Below, piece after piece: positions 1 to 11,403 of a DNA stretch of 64,000 bases (position 1 is the stretch's first letter; every line of letters begins with the position of its first letter). The position numbers and the translations under genes were made by a program. The stretch is from Pterobdella sp. o SKG-2022. Lineage: Eukaryota > Annelida > Clitellata > Hirudinida > Piscicolidae. The DNA lies in NCBI GenBank assembly GCA_964035795.1, contig OZ038324.1, positions 1,395,870 through 1,459,869 of the forward strand, written 5' to 3'. The notes beneath the pieces were generated by a model that saw only the letters and a list, made by a program, of their open reading frames with translations, was not told where the DNA came from and ran no database searches.

Positions 1-163
1 ACAGAGCTCAAAAGCTTTTTAACTTGATTCTAGATATTATTATAAAGACTGCCATGATGAAACATCCTGATGTCGGAGTTCATATTCAGTAGAAACAACA
101 GCCGTCATAAGTCCAACATGAGTTATTATTTATTAGTGCTTGTTACGCCTATTTACATTCAGC

Positions 164-720
164 ATCCGGAGAAAGCGGCTGTTTCATAAACTTTGAACGA
201 TTAATTCTGTTTTTGGCTACAATTACGGGTTGTTTCTTTTCCTATTTGATATTTATGCAATAAATTAAAACTATTGAGTCATTTTCTGGTAGATTTTTCA
301 TCATTAAGCAAGCAATATTTGTAGCGAGATAGCATATAGTGAATATATTTTAGATTAGGAAAATTTAATTAGATCAAGTTAATATAATTTAATTTATGAT
401 GAATTACTCTAAAGAATCTTTACTAAGTTTTTCTAATAAGAAAGAGATTCCTTCTAGACAAGTAAGTCGAAGAATCTTTCATCTCACACTAAAAAAGGCT
501 GAAACATTCCAAAAAACAGAATTGCAAAAAAAATGAGGAAGGCAACGGGAAACCACCTCTGAAAACAAGATCAAATTCCATGACGCCAAGTCAGATGAAG
601 AAAATTGGGTATCTCTGCAAAACATGCATGCTGGAAATAGCTAGATAGAAAATAGAAGAACCTGGTTTGAAGAACCTGCCGATGGCAGAAGAACTGATTG
701 ATTGACGCCTATTGGAGCAT
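164..720 (+). mobile_element. Internally deleted LINE (RTE-like), non-coding remnant
   Basis: This copy keeps only the two ends of the LINE that lies in full on the minus strand at about 34,020-37,293. The 5' part (about 164-640) matches the reverse complement of 36,800-37,293 almost base for base, including the run around 'agcatccgg' and the leader ATG near 397. The last 80 bases, around 'cctgccgatggcag', match the other copy's 3' end at 34,020-34,090. About 2.7 kb, comprising the endonuclease and reverse transcriptase, is absent. No long ORF remains. It could be a post-insertion deletion or a mobilised short derivative; one copy cannot decide. Confidence 0.8.
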
Positions 721-1195
721 AGGGCAGCAATAGTCAATTTCAAACGACAGGGTTTTCAGAATCACTAGAAAAAACGCGCAACAACAAGAAATGGCAACCA
801 TTTTCTGCACCTGCCTGGCAGTGGACAAACGCAGTAGAAGTGCCAGAAAAAGTCACGAGTAAGATGCCTCCGCAAATCTCCCGAATTTACTTTATTTAAA
901 AACTAAATTAAAAGTAACATACATACATTTAAAATATCAAACAATATTATAAGTGTAGATCTTCGAAATAATGCAGGCTAGAAATGGTTGTAGGTATTGA
1001 TGCAGTGAGCTCTGACATGCATCAGTGTCGAAGTTACTTTCAAGTGGCTACAAGTGATCGTTGATAAAATGTGGGAAATGGAAACTTTTCCAACACATTG
1101 CAGCGTCCAATAATTATCCCAGTTCATAGTAGCGGTCTTAAATGCGGTGGGCAAGATATTCAACAAAGCAATATTAAATGGGTTGAAACCTCTTT
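721..1195. other. Repeat-derived spacer, no gene seen
   Basis: There is no ORF with recognisable content and no clear splice-bounded exon. The sequence lies between two LINE remnants and is probably decayed repeat, but I cannot assign a family. Confidence 0.4.
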
Positions 1196-1199
1196 TAGA

Positions 1200-1628
1200 T
1201 AATCAGTTGATACATAGGGTCAAAGGTTATTTATAAAATTTTATTACTTATATTAAAATGTATGTCAGGATATGCTCCAAAATATATATCAGAAGAGCTT
1301 ATACCTATCTCTGAAATAACTGCAAGGCAAAAGCTTAGATCTTTGAACTCAACCAATTTGTATGTACCCAAGTCCAAAATGTCTAGTATTGGAAAGCATA
1401 GGTTTGGCATTGAAGGTCTGAGTTTGTGAAACAGCTTGCCGGAAGGTTTAAGAAGGGCTAGGAAAGTGAAGGATTTTTGAAAGGGGTTGAAAACTAATTT
1501 GTCAAAGATATTAAACTTCTATAACCTATTATTATATTAGAATATTTTACACACATATCAAGTGATCTTGAAACTCCCTGGGTTAAACATCACTATAATA
1601 AACTTCGTAGATTATTATTATTATTAAG
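1200..1628 (+). mobile_element. CR1/L2-like LINE 3' fragment
   Basis: A plus-strand frame reads through a typical C-terminal LINE tail: 'ISEITARQKLRSLN', then 'NSLPEGLRRARKVKDF' and 'KGLKTNLSKI'. The tail of the intact LINE at 58-61 kb has the same layout (LWNSLPLNVR, then FRKRLKTHLY). Internal stops show it is dead. It ends in an ATT-repeat tail at 1,610-1,628, usual for this clade. The 5' end is truncated, as expected of incomplete reverse transcription. Confidence 0.6.
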
Positions 1629-1639
1629 AAAAAATCAAT

Positions 1640-2400
1640 GTGGTTTTGGCCCTAATAGAGGATGTACCGATCAACACAAGATTTCTCATAGAGCGAGCCA
1701 GACAGTTCAACACACCTTTTCTTTCATTTGTTGATTTATGCAAAGCATATGATTCAGTGAACAGAAAGGCTCTATGGCTAGTGTGACAAAAAGCTCATAA
1801 TCTTCTAGCAAAAATCGTAAGAATGATACACAAGGTGTGGTTCAATGCGAAGGCCAATTGTCAGATGTATTCACAATTGAGTCTGGTGTTAAACAAGGCG
1901 ATGTTCTTTCTCCGTTATTGTTCAATTTATATCTTAACGCTGTAACAGACTTTAAAGGAAGCTGCCAATCTAGGAGTAAATATAGAGTTCAACACAACAG
2001 CTCCTTTGTTGAACAACAGCAGATGCAAGTTCAAACAAAAAACTGTGGTACAATGCCTAATGTATGCTGATGACATGCTTCTGGTTAGCAACAATCAAAA
2101 TGACCTACGATGTCTTTTGTACGTTCTCATTGAAGAGCCCAAAAGATTTGGTTTGAAAATAAATATGAACAAAACAAATATAATGTCAATTTTACCAGAA
2201 TTAGCATCATCGATGACTGAAACCAATGACGAAATTGAAGAGGTGAATCAGTTACAATACTTAGGCAGTGTTTTGACAAGTAATGGCAGTCTGGACGCAA
2301 AAACCGACGCACGGTTGAGTAAGACAGCAAAGGCTTTTGATAGCCTAGGTAGGCAAGTATGGTATTAACCAAAATAACAAAAAATATAAAATGAGGTAGT
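1640..2400 (+). mobile_element. Degenerate non-LTR reverse transcriptase fragment
   Basis: Successive plus-strand frames encode reverse transcriptase blocks in the right order: 'QCGFGPNRGCTDQ', then 'FVDLCKAYDSVNRKALW', then 'SGVKQGDVLSPLLFNLYL', then the catalytic box 'YADDMLLVSN' near 2,061, then 'QYLGSVLTSNGS'. At least two frameshifts and several stops break the frame. The endonuclease and the 3' end are missing. It abuts the AT-rich tail of the preceding fragment, so insertions are stacked here. Confidence 0.75.
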
Positions 2401-2559
2401 TTAAAAGTTTGATACTTTCAATTTTACTTTATGACAGAAAATGAACGCCTCTCAGTCATCACACTCAACGTTTAGAAATTTGTAACCAGGTTAACAGGGA
2501 TCACACTCAAAATTTCTGTGGCAGAATCTGAAAAACACCAAATATTGAATGAGTAGGAA

Positions 2560-3150
2560 TAATTTTGCAACAAAAAGACTTGATCACTGGAAAGTCAAAA
2601 AAACACATCAGACTCTTTGACACCAATATTCACATCCCTCAACAAGATACATTAAGTCCAGTACTTTTCACCACGTACCTGAAAGCAGTGTTGAGAGAAG
2701 TCATAAAAATGTCCATGCCCAAGACTACATATGCTGATGATGTTGATTTCATAAGTAAAGACGGCGTCAACCTAAATAGAGTGGGAAAAACACTGGAAAA
2801 GTGGAATCAAAAGATGAATTTCGTGAAATAGAAGACATCTCAAAATTGGATGGAACAACGAGTGGAAAAATGCAAAAAACTGGACATGCTACTCGACACG
2901 AAGCAAAAGTGGAAAAGACAAAAGCAGTTAGCAACAACGGCAATAGTCAAGTTTGACAAAATATGGAACTCTGGCATCACAAGAAATAAAAAGATAAGAA
3001 TATGTAAATCTCATGTTCAAAGCATCATGCTTTCTGACTGCAGCACGTGGGCAATAAATAAAGGGATGGTTTCAACCGAAGAATGGTTTGGCACACATAT
3101 GGGGTTTTGAGGCCAAACAGCATGAAAACAGAAACTATAAATACTTTGAT
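2560..3150 (+). mobile_element. Degenerate LINE reverse transcriptase fragment, first of three stacked copies
   Basis: The frame carries 'QQDTLSPVLFTTYL' and a 'YADDVDFIS' catalytic box near 2,735, then 'CKKLDMLLDTK' and a 'SIMLSDCSTWAINKGM' segment. It stops where a second copy of the same C-terminal segment begins. Frameshifts and stops are present. The fragment at 28,130-29,180 belongs to the same family. Confidence 0.65.
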
Positions 3151-3159
3151 TGAACCAGT

Positions 3160-3612
3160 CTTTTAAGTTGTGACAAGGCGAAAATGGCAAATGTGAGGCC
3201 ATACTCTGCGCGTTATGCTTTTTGGTTGCAGCACTTGGTCGATGAACAAAAAACGGAAAGACAGTTTTAATAGAGGAATGGTGAGACACGCATGTAGAAT
3301 CTTCTGGCCCAAACACGTGTCTACAAAAGAAGTGAACGCTCTCATTGAACCAGCAACATGTGAAGTGAAAAAACGACGCTGGCAGATGCTAGGCCAAATT
3401 TTGCGTAAGAACGACCATGTTTCGGCAAAAAAAACAACCATTGATTCCATCAAAACCAAAAAAGAAAAACAAGGAAGACCAAATACCAGCCTACTCATCA
3501 CCATCAAAGATGACTTGAAACGTCATTCCCTATCAATAAAAGAGGTAATCGAACTTGCAAAAGACAGGAAATCGTGTAAGTTTTAGTGTTTTTTGTAAAC
3601 CCTAATAAATAA
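3160..3612 (+). mobile_element. LINE 3' fragment, second stacked copy
   Basis: This region repeats the C-terminal segment of the preceding fragment ('MLFGCSTWSMNK') and continues through 'KRRWQMLGQILRKNDHV' and 'KQGRPNTSLLITIKDDLKRH'. Such Gly-Arg-Pro basic tails are common at the C-terminus of invertebrate LINE polymerases. It ends in the tail 'gtaaaccctaataaataaat', which recurs at the end of the next copy. Confidence 0.6.
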
Positions 3613-3912
3613 ATAAAATTCTGCGCATGAATGATTTGGTTTTAGACAAACAAACTACCATCAGTGCCATGAAACAAAAAAACGCAAAACGTGGAAGACC
3701 AAGGACCAGCCTTCTGAAAACCATTAAACACGACTTAAAAGCCCACAAACTAAAGATAGAACAGGCAGTTGAACTGCCGCAAAACAAAGACATATGGAAA
3801 CTGGAAGGAAGCCATACACCGGTGAATGAAGAACTTTGAATATAGTTGAACATTTTATTTCTCATTTGTGTTTTAATGTTACTCTTCGTAAACCCTAATA
3901 AATAAACAAAAC
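3613..3912 (+). mobile_element. LINE 3' fragment, third stacked copy
   Basis: A short 5'-truncated piece encodes 'AKRGRPRTSLLKTIKHDLKA' and 'VELPQNKDIWKLEGS', homologous to the tail of the adjacent copy, then ends in nearly the same tail 'cgtaaaccctaataaataaa'. Two tails of one family within 300 bp suggest repeated insertion at a preferred AT-rich site, or a tandem duplication. Confidence 0.6.
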
Positions 3913-3934
3913 ACCAGATTTTTAGATAAACTTC

Positions 3935-4510
3935 ACTTTCTGCAGTTTAGTGCATCTGCCCTACAGTGGATAAGCACACAACAACGAAGTGTTTGAAACC
4001 TAAAATTATGATCAAAAAAGTTTCACCAAAATCAAACTTTTTAAATCTGTCATCCTACCAACACTACTACATGAAATCTTGTGACATTACATGCAACAAC
4101 TCCAAGTACTAGTAAATAGATGCCTGAGAATCAAAACGAGAAATAATTTGAAGCAGAACGGAAATAAAAAGTTGATGGGATGATTTGAATGGCTTGGTCA
4201 AGTAGAGAGAATGCCTGATGAACTTTCACAAAAAAGCTTTTGGTGAGTGAAATAATGAAGGTTAAATGTGCCAAAGTGGCACTATTTCATGCAGATCTGA
4301 GAGAACTAAACATGGTGGTTGATTGGAAAAAAAGTGAGACAAAAGAAAATGTTGCATCAAATCCTCAAACTCCTTCACAACCTCAAAAAAAGAAACAGTT
4401 GAAAAAGCAAAACTAGCAAGATTCAAAAAGCCACTGCAAATAAAAGAGTTCCAATAATATAAATATAAGGCCAATCACTATCTTGTTCGTTTCCTGCATG
4501 CAATAAAATC
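3935..4510 (+). mobile_element. LINE C-terminal fragment, decayed
   Basis: A broken plus-strand frame reads 'IKLFKSVILPTLLHEI', 'LQVLVNRCLRIKTRNN' and 'WFEWLGQVERMPDEL', the usual post-polymerase region of a non-LTR retrotransposon. The second half (4,260-4,460) resembles its basic tail. No catalytic motif is present. Confidence 0.5.
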
Positions 4511-4709
4511 ACTACTAGTAAAGTTGGTCAAACAACCACATGCGACAAAAACACAAATCACAAGCAAACATACAATGTATAAACTGAAATAAACTTTGAA
4601 AAAGCATCTACAACCATGCTCAAATCTTTCACTTTTGCCTCATGGTAGACAAAGACACAAAATAAAGACAGAAAAAGTTTGTGTTTGAACACGAGACATA
4701 TGTACACAC

Positions 4710-7700
4710 CAGAGCTTGTGTGGTGGGGAAGGGTTGCAGATCTCGAGGACTGGGTAGTTTGGGCAGGAGATCTTCTGCTTTGACATTTGCCTGTGGTGGT
4801 GTTGTGATGTCTCTTTTACACTCCCATCAATTAATCATGGCACACTTCAAGCTCCTCAATAATACTGCACACTTGATAACTCACCCTCATTTTAATCTTC
4901 CTCGGACACAAATACAAGTCCAAGCACCTTTCAAAACGTTCACTCACAAACCTTGTGTGTATGTTTAGAATCATCTTATTTTTTGAATAATCAAAATAAA
5001 ATTATATAGCTTTGAAATATCACACCACAATTCCTTCAGACACATGAAATCACTGTTGGAACCAACCTGTCGTATCCAGGAACACTGCGCAGGCTGGAGA
5101 ACTTGCAAGGGATGAAGTTTATTCTTCTCTCTGCTGGGTCCATCTCCCTCCACTTCTTCTCCTGTGACATCATATTGAACTTTGACATGCTTGCCTTAAT
5201 GGCCCATTGTTTTAAAATTGTTTCCAAAATCTTTATGAAACCAAAAAAGAGGTCAACAAACATGAAGTATTTATTAAATGACACAAAGCTTTCGTAAGGC
5301 TAGCTTACATTATCAAGTGCTAATGATTATCACTTGATAATGTAAGCTAGCCTTACAAAAAGCTTTGTGTCATTTAAAAAATACTTTGTGTTTGCTGTCC
5401 TTACTTTAAGATTCAGGCTATTGTACTTCATCTTTATGAAATCAGTTGTAGTTCTTTCCAAAGCAGTTTACCAACCTCAATGGGAGTGAAAAGGTACTCC
5501 GGAGGGGGGTTGTATGACTCTGCATGACCTGGAAGTGGCAGCTTGCTGGCTGCTATGTGCTGCCTTATGCGCTTGCTCGGCTGCAGTGTTGTGTATTGTA
5601 ATCAAAATAGTAGTGGAATGAATACAGATGACTTATAGCTTAACTGAATATAACCCAAAAAAATCAACTGAACTGCATGAACACAGCCCCATAATTACAA
5701 ATTGTCTATATATCTTTGGTTAGCAACCGACATGTTTGCGAAATTTGATTTTCAGTTATTTTTTCTGCTTTCTGGACACGGCCTGTTTTTTATCAAAATT
5801 ATTTTAGAATTTCATTATAAAAACTTTAGCTTAACTTTTTTCAAGTTGTCGAATTTTTTTTTTCGATCGTAAGTTTATACGTTATACGTTAGCGATATTT
5901 AAAAACTGCAGTATTTATCTAATTAACTTATATTTGTTTAGAAATAATTTTTACTTAAAAAATGTCCTACTTTAGAGATTTTTTGTTAAGCTTATCCCAA
6001 AATACTAATCCTCCCTCGCGTCAAGTGAAACGCCGAGTTTTTTATTCAAACATTAGGAGTAATATATATAATAGTAATAGGTTAAATAAAAATATCAATA
6101 ACTACAGTAAGAGTTTCGAAAATAATTGCAGGTCCAGCCAGAAAAAAGAAGAAAAATCTGTAAAAGAGTGGTCGAAAGGAAGGGCATCCTTCAAGAAAAA
6201 CTGCCACAAAGTTAATGAAAGTCCTTTTCGAGTCGGATCTTTAAAAGTTGGTTCGATGAGGGGTAAGGCTTCCGAAGTGGTGAAAACCATGTCAAGGAGG
6301 AGAGTCAATCTGTGTTGTTTACAAGAGAAGACCAACCTTAAACTTATTGCAGGCAGAGACTCTCGATATAAGTATTTTGGTTGTGGGAATGATGAGGGCA
6401 CTTGTGGTGTAGGAATTCTACTGGCTGAGAAGTGGTGGGAGAAAGTGTTTGAAGTGATTAGAGTCTCAGATAGAATCATTTTCATTTGAATGGTGGTTGA
6501 ATCAGTTGTTTGTTTTTGTGAGTGTTTATGCACTTCAAGCTAACCTTAGTAAGAGTGTAAAAGATCAATTCTATTATGTGCTTCAATTCACCATAGCTAG
6601 AGTTTCATCTTCGGAACAGCTAATTATAAGTGGAGACTGGAATGGCCATATAGGATCACACTCTACTGCTTTTGAGAATGTGCATGGCGGACAGGCTTTG
6701 GGAAAAAAGAAAGCATGAAGGTGAAAGACTGCTGGAATTTGCTGTTGCCAATGAGCTGGTTAAAGAAAAATTTTGAACATCTGGTTACATACTAGTCAGA
6801 AGATTGTAAAACCCAAATTGACCACATATTGTACAAGAGAAGTTTTAGAAAAATCGTATCTAATGTGAAAGTCATTGTTGGGGAAGAGTGTGCAACACAG
6901 CATAGACTGGTGGTTGGTGACTTCAAGGTTTGCATTCATGCTCACCCCAAAAGACGCTTTGTTCCTCCTACAAGTCTGGAAACTAAGACTTTGGAAATCA
7001 AGTTGAATTTTCTAATTTTTTCAATGCATTAATCCAAGGAAATGAAACTGGTAAAACTTTGGATGAACGTTGGAAGTACCTGAAAAACAATTTGATTAAT
7101 GCTACAAAACAGGTTTGTGGAGTCTCTGCAAAACATACCTGGAAGAGGCAGACTTGGTGGTGGAATGACAAGGTGCAGCAAGCTGTGTCCCACAAACGCA
7201 AATGTTTCAAAGTATGGAAAGCAGGAGGAGACAGAGATGCTTATCAGGCGGCTAAACGTGCATCCAACCTCGCTGTACACATAGCCAAAACTGATGCTGA
7301 GAAGATTGCGTTCAAACAAATCAATCCCAGATCTGTTGAGATATATCGACTGGCTAAGCAAATTCGGTGAGAGAACCAGGACGTCATTGGGGATAAACCG
7401 GTGAGAAATAATAACGGCCAAATGTCCCTGGATGTTGATTCCAAAAAAAGAAGCATGAAGAGAGCATTATATGCACCTTCTCAATGTGGAGTTTTCATGG
7501 AATCCAGGTGGTTTGTCCGAAGTCTATCCCGTGGAAGGTCCCAGCGAACCTATCACTACAGCAATGGTTAGAAAGGCCATTAATAAGATGAGCCTTGGGA
7601 AAGCAGCGGGTCCTTCAGGTATTGTTGCTGAGATGCTCAAGGCCGCAGGTTCAAGTGGTGCTAGTATGATTCGAGATCTCATTGAAGACATCATCTTTGA

Positions 7701-10700
7701 GAACCGTATACCGTCTGAGTGGCAGAAAAAACACATAGTCAGTGTATATAAGGGTAAAGGTGATGCTTTAAACAGGTCTAACTATAGGGGTTTAAAGTTA
7801 ATTGATCAGGTTATGAAGGTTTTGGAGCGCGTAGTGGAAGGTTTTATCAGACAGAGTGCTGATTAATGATATGCAATGTGGCTTTATGCAAGGTCGGGGT
7901 ACAACTGATGCCATATTTATCCTCCGTCAGTTACAGGGAAAGCATCTGGTTGCTGGTAAGCCCCTCTACATAGCATTCATTGTTTTGGAGAAAGCCTTTG
8001 ACAGAGTTCCACGAGAAGTGATTTAGTGGAGTATGCGTAAATTGAAAATTGATGAATGGCTTGTGAGAATTGTACAATCCATGTAACAAGAAGTGAGAAG
8101 TAGGGTGAGAGTTGGTGATGAGTATAGCAACTCGTTTGATGTTCGGGTAGGTGTCCATCAAGGTTCTGTTCTTAGCCCATTACTTTTTGTTATTGTGCTG
8201 AAAGCTTTATCTATGGAGTTACGTACAGGTTGCCCTTGGGAGATCTTGTATGCTGATGACTTAATGGTAAGTGTTCAGTCCATGGATGAACTATTAGTGA
8301 AGTTAAGAACATGAAGATCGGAAATGGAGAAAAAGGGGTTGAGGGTGAATATGGGTAAGACAAAGCTAATGGTTTCTGGTTCCAAGCTTGATGTGTTGAG
8401 AAAATCTGGGAAGTATCCTTGTGGTGTATGCCAAGCAGGTGTGGGTAGAAATGCTATTCAGTGTGGAGGCTGCAGGCAATGGGTACACAAGAAATGCAGC
8501 GGCATAAAAGGCTCCCTAACTTCAGATCTTAACTTCTGATGCACTCGTTGCCTTGGTACAGCACGGCCTGTTGATGGGAGATTAGTGAAGGAAGTAATGA
8601 TTGGTGATGAAAAACTGGAAGTTGTCCCAGAGTTCTGCTAGCTTGGAGATATGTTATCTGCAGGTGGTGGATGTGAGCTTGCTTCAATCACACGTTGTAA
8701 GTGTGCCTGGGCTAAATTTCGCCAACTTCTTCCACTCCTTGCTAATCGTCATTTATCATTATTGACCAGAAGCCGTGTCTATTCAACCTGTGTCAGAAGA
8801 GCTATATTACATGCTGCTGAAACATGGCCCATAACAGTTTCCACATTGAACCGCCTTAGACAAAATGACCTTGCCATGATTCACTGGATGTGCAACATCA
8901 AAACGAATGATAACGTTTGCTCTCACACTCTTTTCAAAACTTGACATTCGGGATGTTGAGGTAGTTCTTCGTACAAGCAGGATGAGGTGGTTCGGACATG
9001 TAGAGCATAGTGTGGGTTGGATTTCTCAGATGCGAAAGTTGGATTTAGATACTTGCAAAAAGCCTGGTAGGCCCAAAAAGACTTGGAATGAGCTCATATT
9101 GAACGATAAAAGGAAGCTAGACATGGTTTGTGCGAATCCACTCGATCGCTCTGAATGGAAAGGCCAACTTCAAGATAGAACTTTCAAAAAGCCCAACCCT
9201 TGGTAAAGGAAAACGGGCTATAAAAAGGATTTGATTGATTGATTGATATAACATAAATGCCACCACTACCTCATCAGAATCATTCCATAAGGAATAGAAT
9301 TTCTGATCCACATCATCTTCTTCATCATCATTATCATCCTTTTTCAGCTCTCCGACCTTCATCCATCCCATCTTCATGGAGTGAACCAACTGACCTATCT
9401 GCTCCATAATTTTAAGATTTTATGGAAAGAATTATAAAAACATGAATATAGAATGAGATGAAAGATAGTCACCTTAAGCCTCTCCCACTTGGAGACCCCA
9501 TAAGCCCCCTTGTTCTCAGGGTGGTTGGTGAGGGGGTGGAGCATTGTTTCCCTCACAAATGGCTCCTCAAACTCCTGGGTGATTTTTAATTGTGTCATTG
9601 TTTTAATTTTTTCCATTATTTTCCTCTGTAGACTCTTGATAAAATATTGGCTATAAAAAGAATTTGATTGATATCAATATCAGTCTCAGATTGATATCAT
9701 CAAAGTATAAGATGACAAAACAAAGGAAGATAAGAAAGCAACATGGCACCCACAGGAGTCTGATCGACGGACTTCTCAGTGTACTTTCCTCTGAGGTACT
9801 TTCTGATCAGCTTGATGTCCTCATCGCTCAGCACCACCTTGCCTCCTGTCCATTTGTCCCTCACACTCCGCCTGTTTGCAACATAAGTTTAAACAAAATG
9901 AGGTGGTGGATGAGAAATAATAAAAGCAACCAATAATTGGGGTCATCCATCCTGTTGATAAAGTTATCCAATTCATCATCCACTAGTCCTTCCTTACCAA
10001 TCTTCAATCTGTGTAGTTATGTATCATTATCATTATATATTTATTTGTACCTTTCCTTGATAATGTAAGTTCATCTTACAAAAAACTTTGTGGAATAAAA
10101 TAAACTCCTTGAAAAATTTTCATTTAATTATATATCATTATACTAGTGAAAAAAATTGTTGTGAAACATGATAATGATGCAGACCCATCAAGTCCATATC
10201 CAATGTGGTTATAGTGCTTGTACCACTCCTTCGGAATGTCCCCAACAGTGTTTCTGATGTCCTGAAGATTGGTCAACAGCATAATGTCATATCCATCTTC
10301 CTATTTATTTTCCATAATGTAATGTGGTATTTATAAAACACTTTTTTTTATAGGTCAAAGTGCTTGCTACAAATTTAATGTAGCTAAAACACACTGTGGA
10401 ACAGGTGCTAATTGTCTGCCTATGCTGAATCAAGTCCAGTAACTTTAGAAATTTAATCTAATGAGCTACTTCTATATGGATTGACATGAATAAAAAGTAT
10501 GACACATATTCGAAATAATAATTGGTGAAAAAGATTTGGATGCATTGGGATGCACAAAGATGTGGTCACTACCTCTTCATCTGAAGAGTCAATTTCATAC
10601 TCATCCCGCTTTGTGTTCTGGGCCTGCAACATGTTTTATGTTGGTTATCCATTTATATGATTTTGTGACATAATAGAAGTACTTGAAAGTTAAAACTGAG

Positions 10701-11287
10701 ATGATTTTTTGAGGACTTACTTCATGTTTGTTATTTTTTTCATGAGTATCTTCAAACTTTTTTTCCTTTGAACTTTTATTTATATTTTCTTTTTTATTTT
10801 TATGAATAGATTTATTTAATTCTTTTTTTGATGGATATTTATTATTCAAAAATTCTTTTTTGTTTACATCACTAGTTTTAATTGATATTTTTTCATTTTT
10901 TGTTTCAATTTTTTCAATATTGTCATCATCACTATCTTCAAATTGCAATTCTTCATCATCATCTTCATAAACTAGTTCTTCTCCCTCATCATCATCTTCC
11001 TCTTCATCATCACCTTCTTCATCGTCATCCTCACTATTTCTTTCTTCATCACTTGTGTCCGAGTCGTCATTTAAATCCAAGCTTTCAATCTAAAAACATA
11101 AATTTCTGATTGGAAATTTTAATTTTTTAATTAATGAATTTAAAATCTACTTAGACTCTATAGAGAAATATTAAAAATTATTGACAGTATAGTTAAATTA
11201 TACTATAAAAATTTATGAAGTCACATCATCAACTCCGTCCTTTTCTTCGTCTTCTTGAATAGATTTCCGCTTTGTTGTAAACACCAT
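4710..11287 (-). CDS. BOP1: BOP1 (Erb1) ribosome biogenesis protein, N-terminal half; 3' end outside window
   Basis: BOP1 is the nucleolar partner of PES1 and WDR12 in the PeBoW complex for 28S rRNA and 60S maturation. Exons on the minus strand, 5' to 3': about 11,225-11,287 (ATG at 11,287), 10,721-11,089 (acidic), 10,573-10,623, 10,185-10,300, 9,931-10,008, about 9,750-9,865, 9,473-9,574, 9,270-9,400, 5,476-5,580, 5,067-5,161, 4,885-4,951, 4,710-4,790. They spell diagnostic BOP1NT blocks: '[14 protein letters not shown]', '[16 protein letters not shown]', '[15 protein letters not shown]', 'LVHSMKMGW', '[17 protein letters not shown]', '[15 protein letters not shown]' and '[16 protein letters not shown]'. 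Junctions examined are GT-AG and in frame. The WD40 propeller that should follow is not in 1-4,700, so its exons must lie beyond the left edge or be lost. One intron holds a 3.6 kb LINE, another a SINE. Confidence 0.93.
5241..5429. repeat. Palindromic fold-back element with 12 bp target duplication
   Basis: The element is 189 bp and almost self-complementary around 'caagtgctaatgattatcacttg'-like centre sequence near 5,320. The arms carry the segment 'ggctagcttacattatcaag' and its inverse. It is flanked by an exact 12 bp repeat, 'atctttatgaaa', at 5,229-5,240 and 5,430-5,441. The right end carries about 24 unpaired bases ('ttcaggctattgtacttc') absent from the left. Related copies lie at 21,081 and 44,326. 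It sits in a BOP1 intron. Confidence 0.8.
5656..9246 (+). mobile_element. Near-full-length degenerate LINE (APE endonuclease plus RT), inserted in BOP1 intron
   Basis: The leader ORF starts at 5,962 and runs into an apurinic-type endonuclease ('[16 protein letters not shown]', '[11 protein letters not shown]', '[17 protein letters not shown]', '[12 protein letters not shown]'). Reverse transcriptase follows: '[19 protein letters not shown]' near 7,580, '[10 protein letters not shown]', '[16 protein letters not shown]' and '[18 protein letters not shown]' near 8,247. A Cys/His finger lies at 8,416-8,560 and the C-terminal tail ends near 9,200. Frameshifts and stops split the frame, so it is inactive. 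The 3' end is a short GATT repeat. 'atataac' on both sides (about 5,649 and 9,246) is a candidate target duplication. Confidence 0.85.
10312..10492 (-). mobile_element. tRNA-derived SINE, decayed copy
   Basis: The sequence matches the SINE at 57.8/61.3 kb along its length: 'tggtatttataaaac', then 'acactgtggaacaggtgcta', then 'taactttagaaatttaatct'. The tRNA-like A-box end (about 10,460-10,485) is badly eroded. It lies in a BOP1 intron next to a coding exon. Confidence 0.65.
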
Positions 11288-11403
11288 TCCAATATTTAAA
11301 AAGCAATTTACAAAGCACGATAAATTGAATTATCGCTCTGCAAAGAGAATTTATATATTGTGACATCACATTAAATTTAACCATAATAGTAACATTAAAC
11401 AGA

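Noticed and set aside
3938..3985. Short sequence 'gtttagtgcatctgcc...gtggataagc' also seen near 14,350 and faintly near 37,790
   Set aside because: It is only about 40 bases and imperfect; probably a scrap of a shared repeat, too short to define a family.
5241..5429. CRISPR-like or terminator-like palindromes
   Set aside because: The palindromes are dispersed single elements with target duplications in a eukaryotic genome. There are no spaced arrays and no cas genes.
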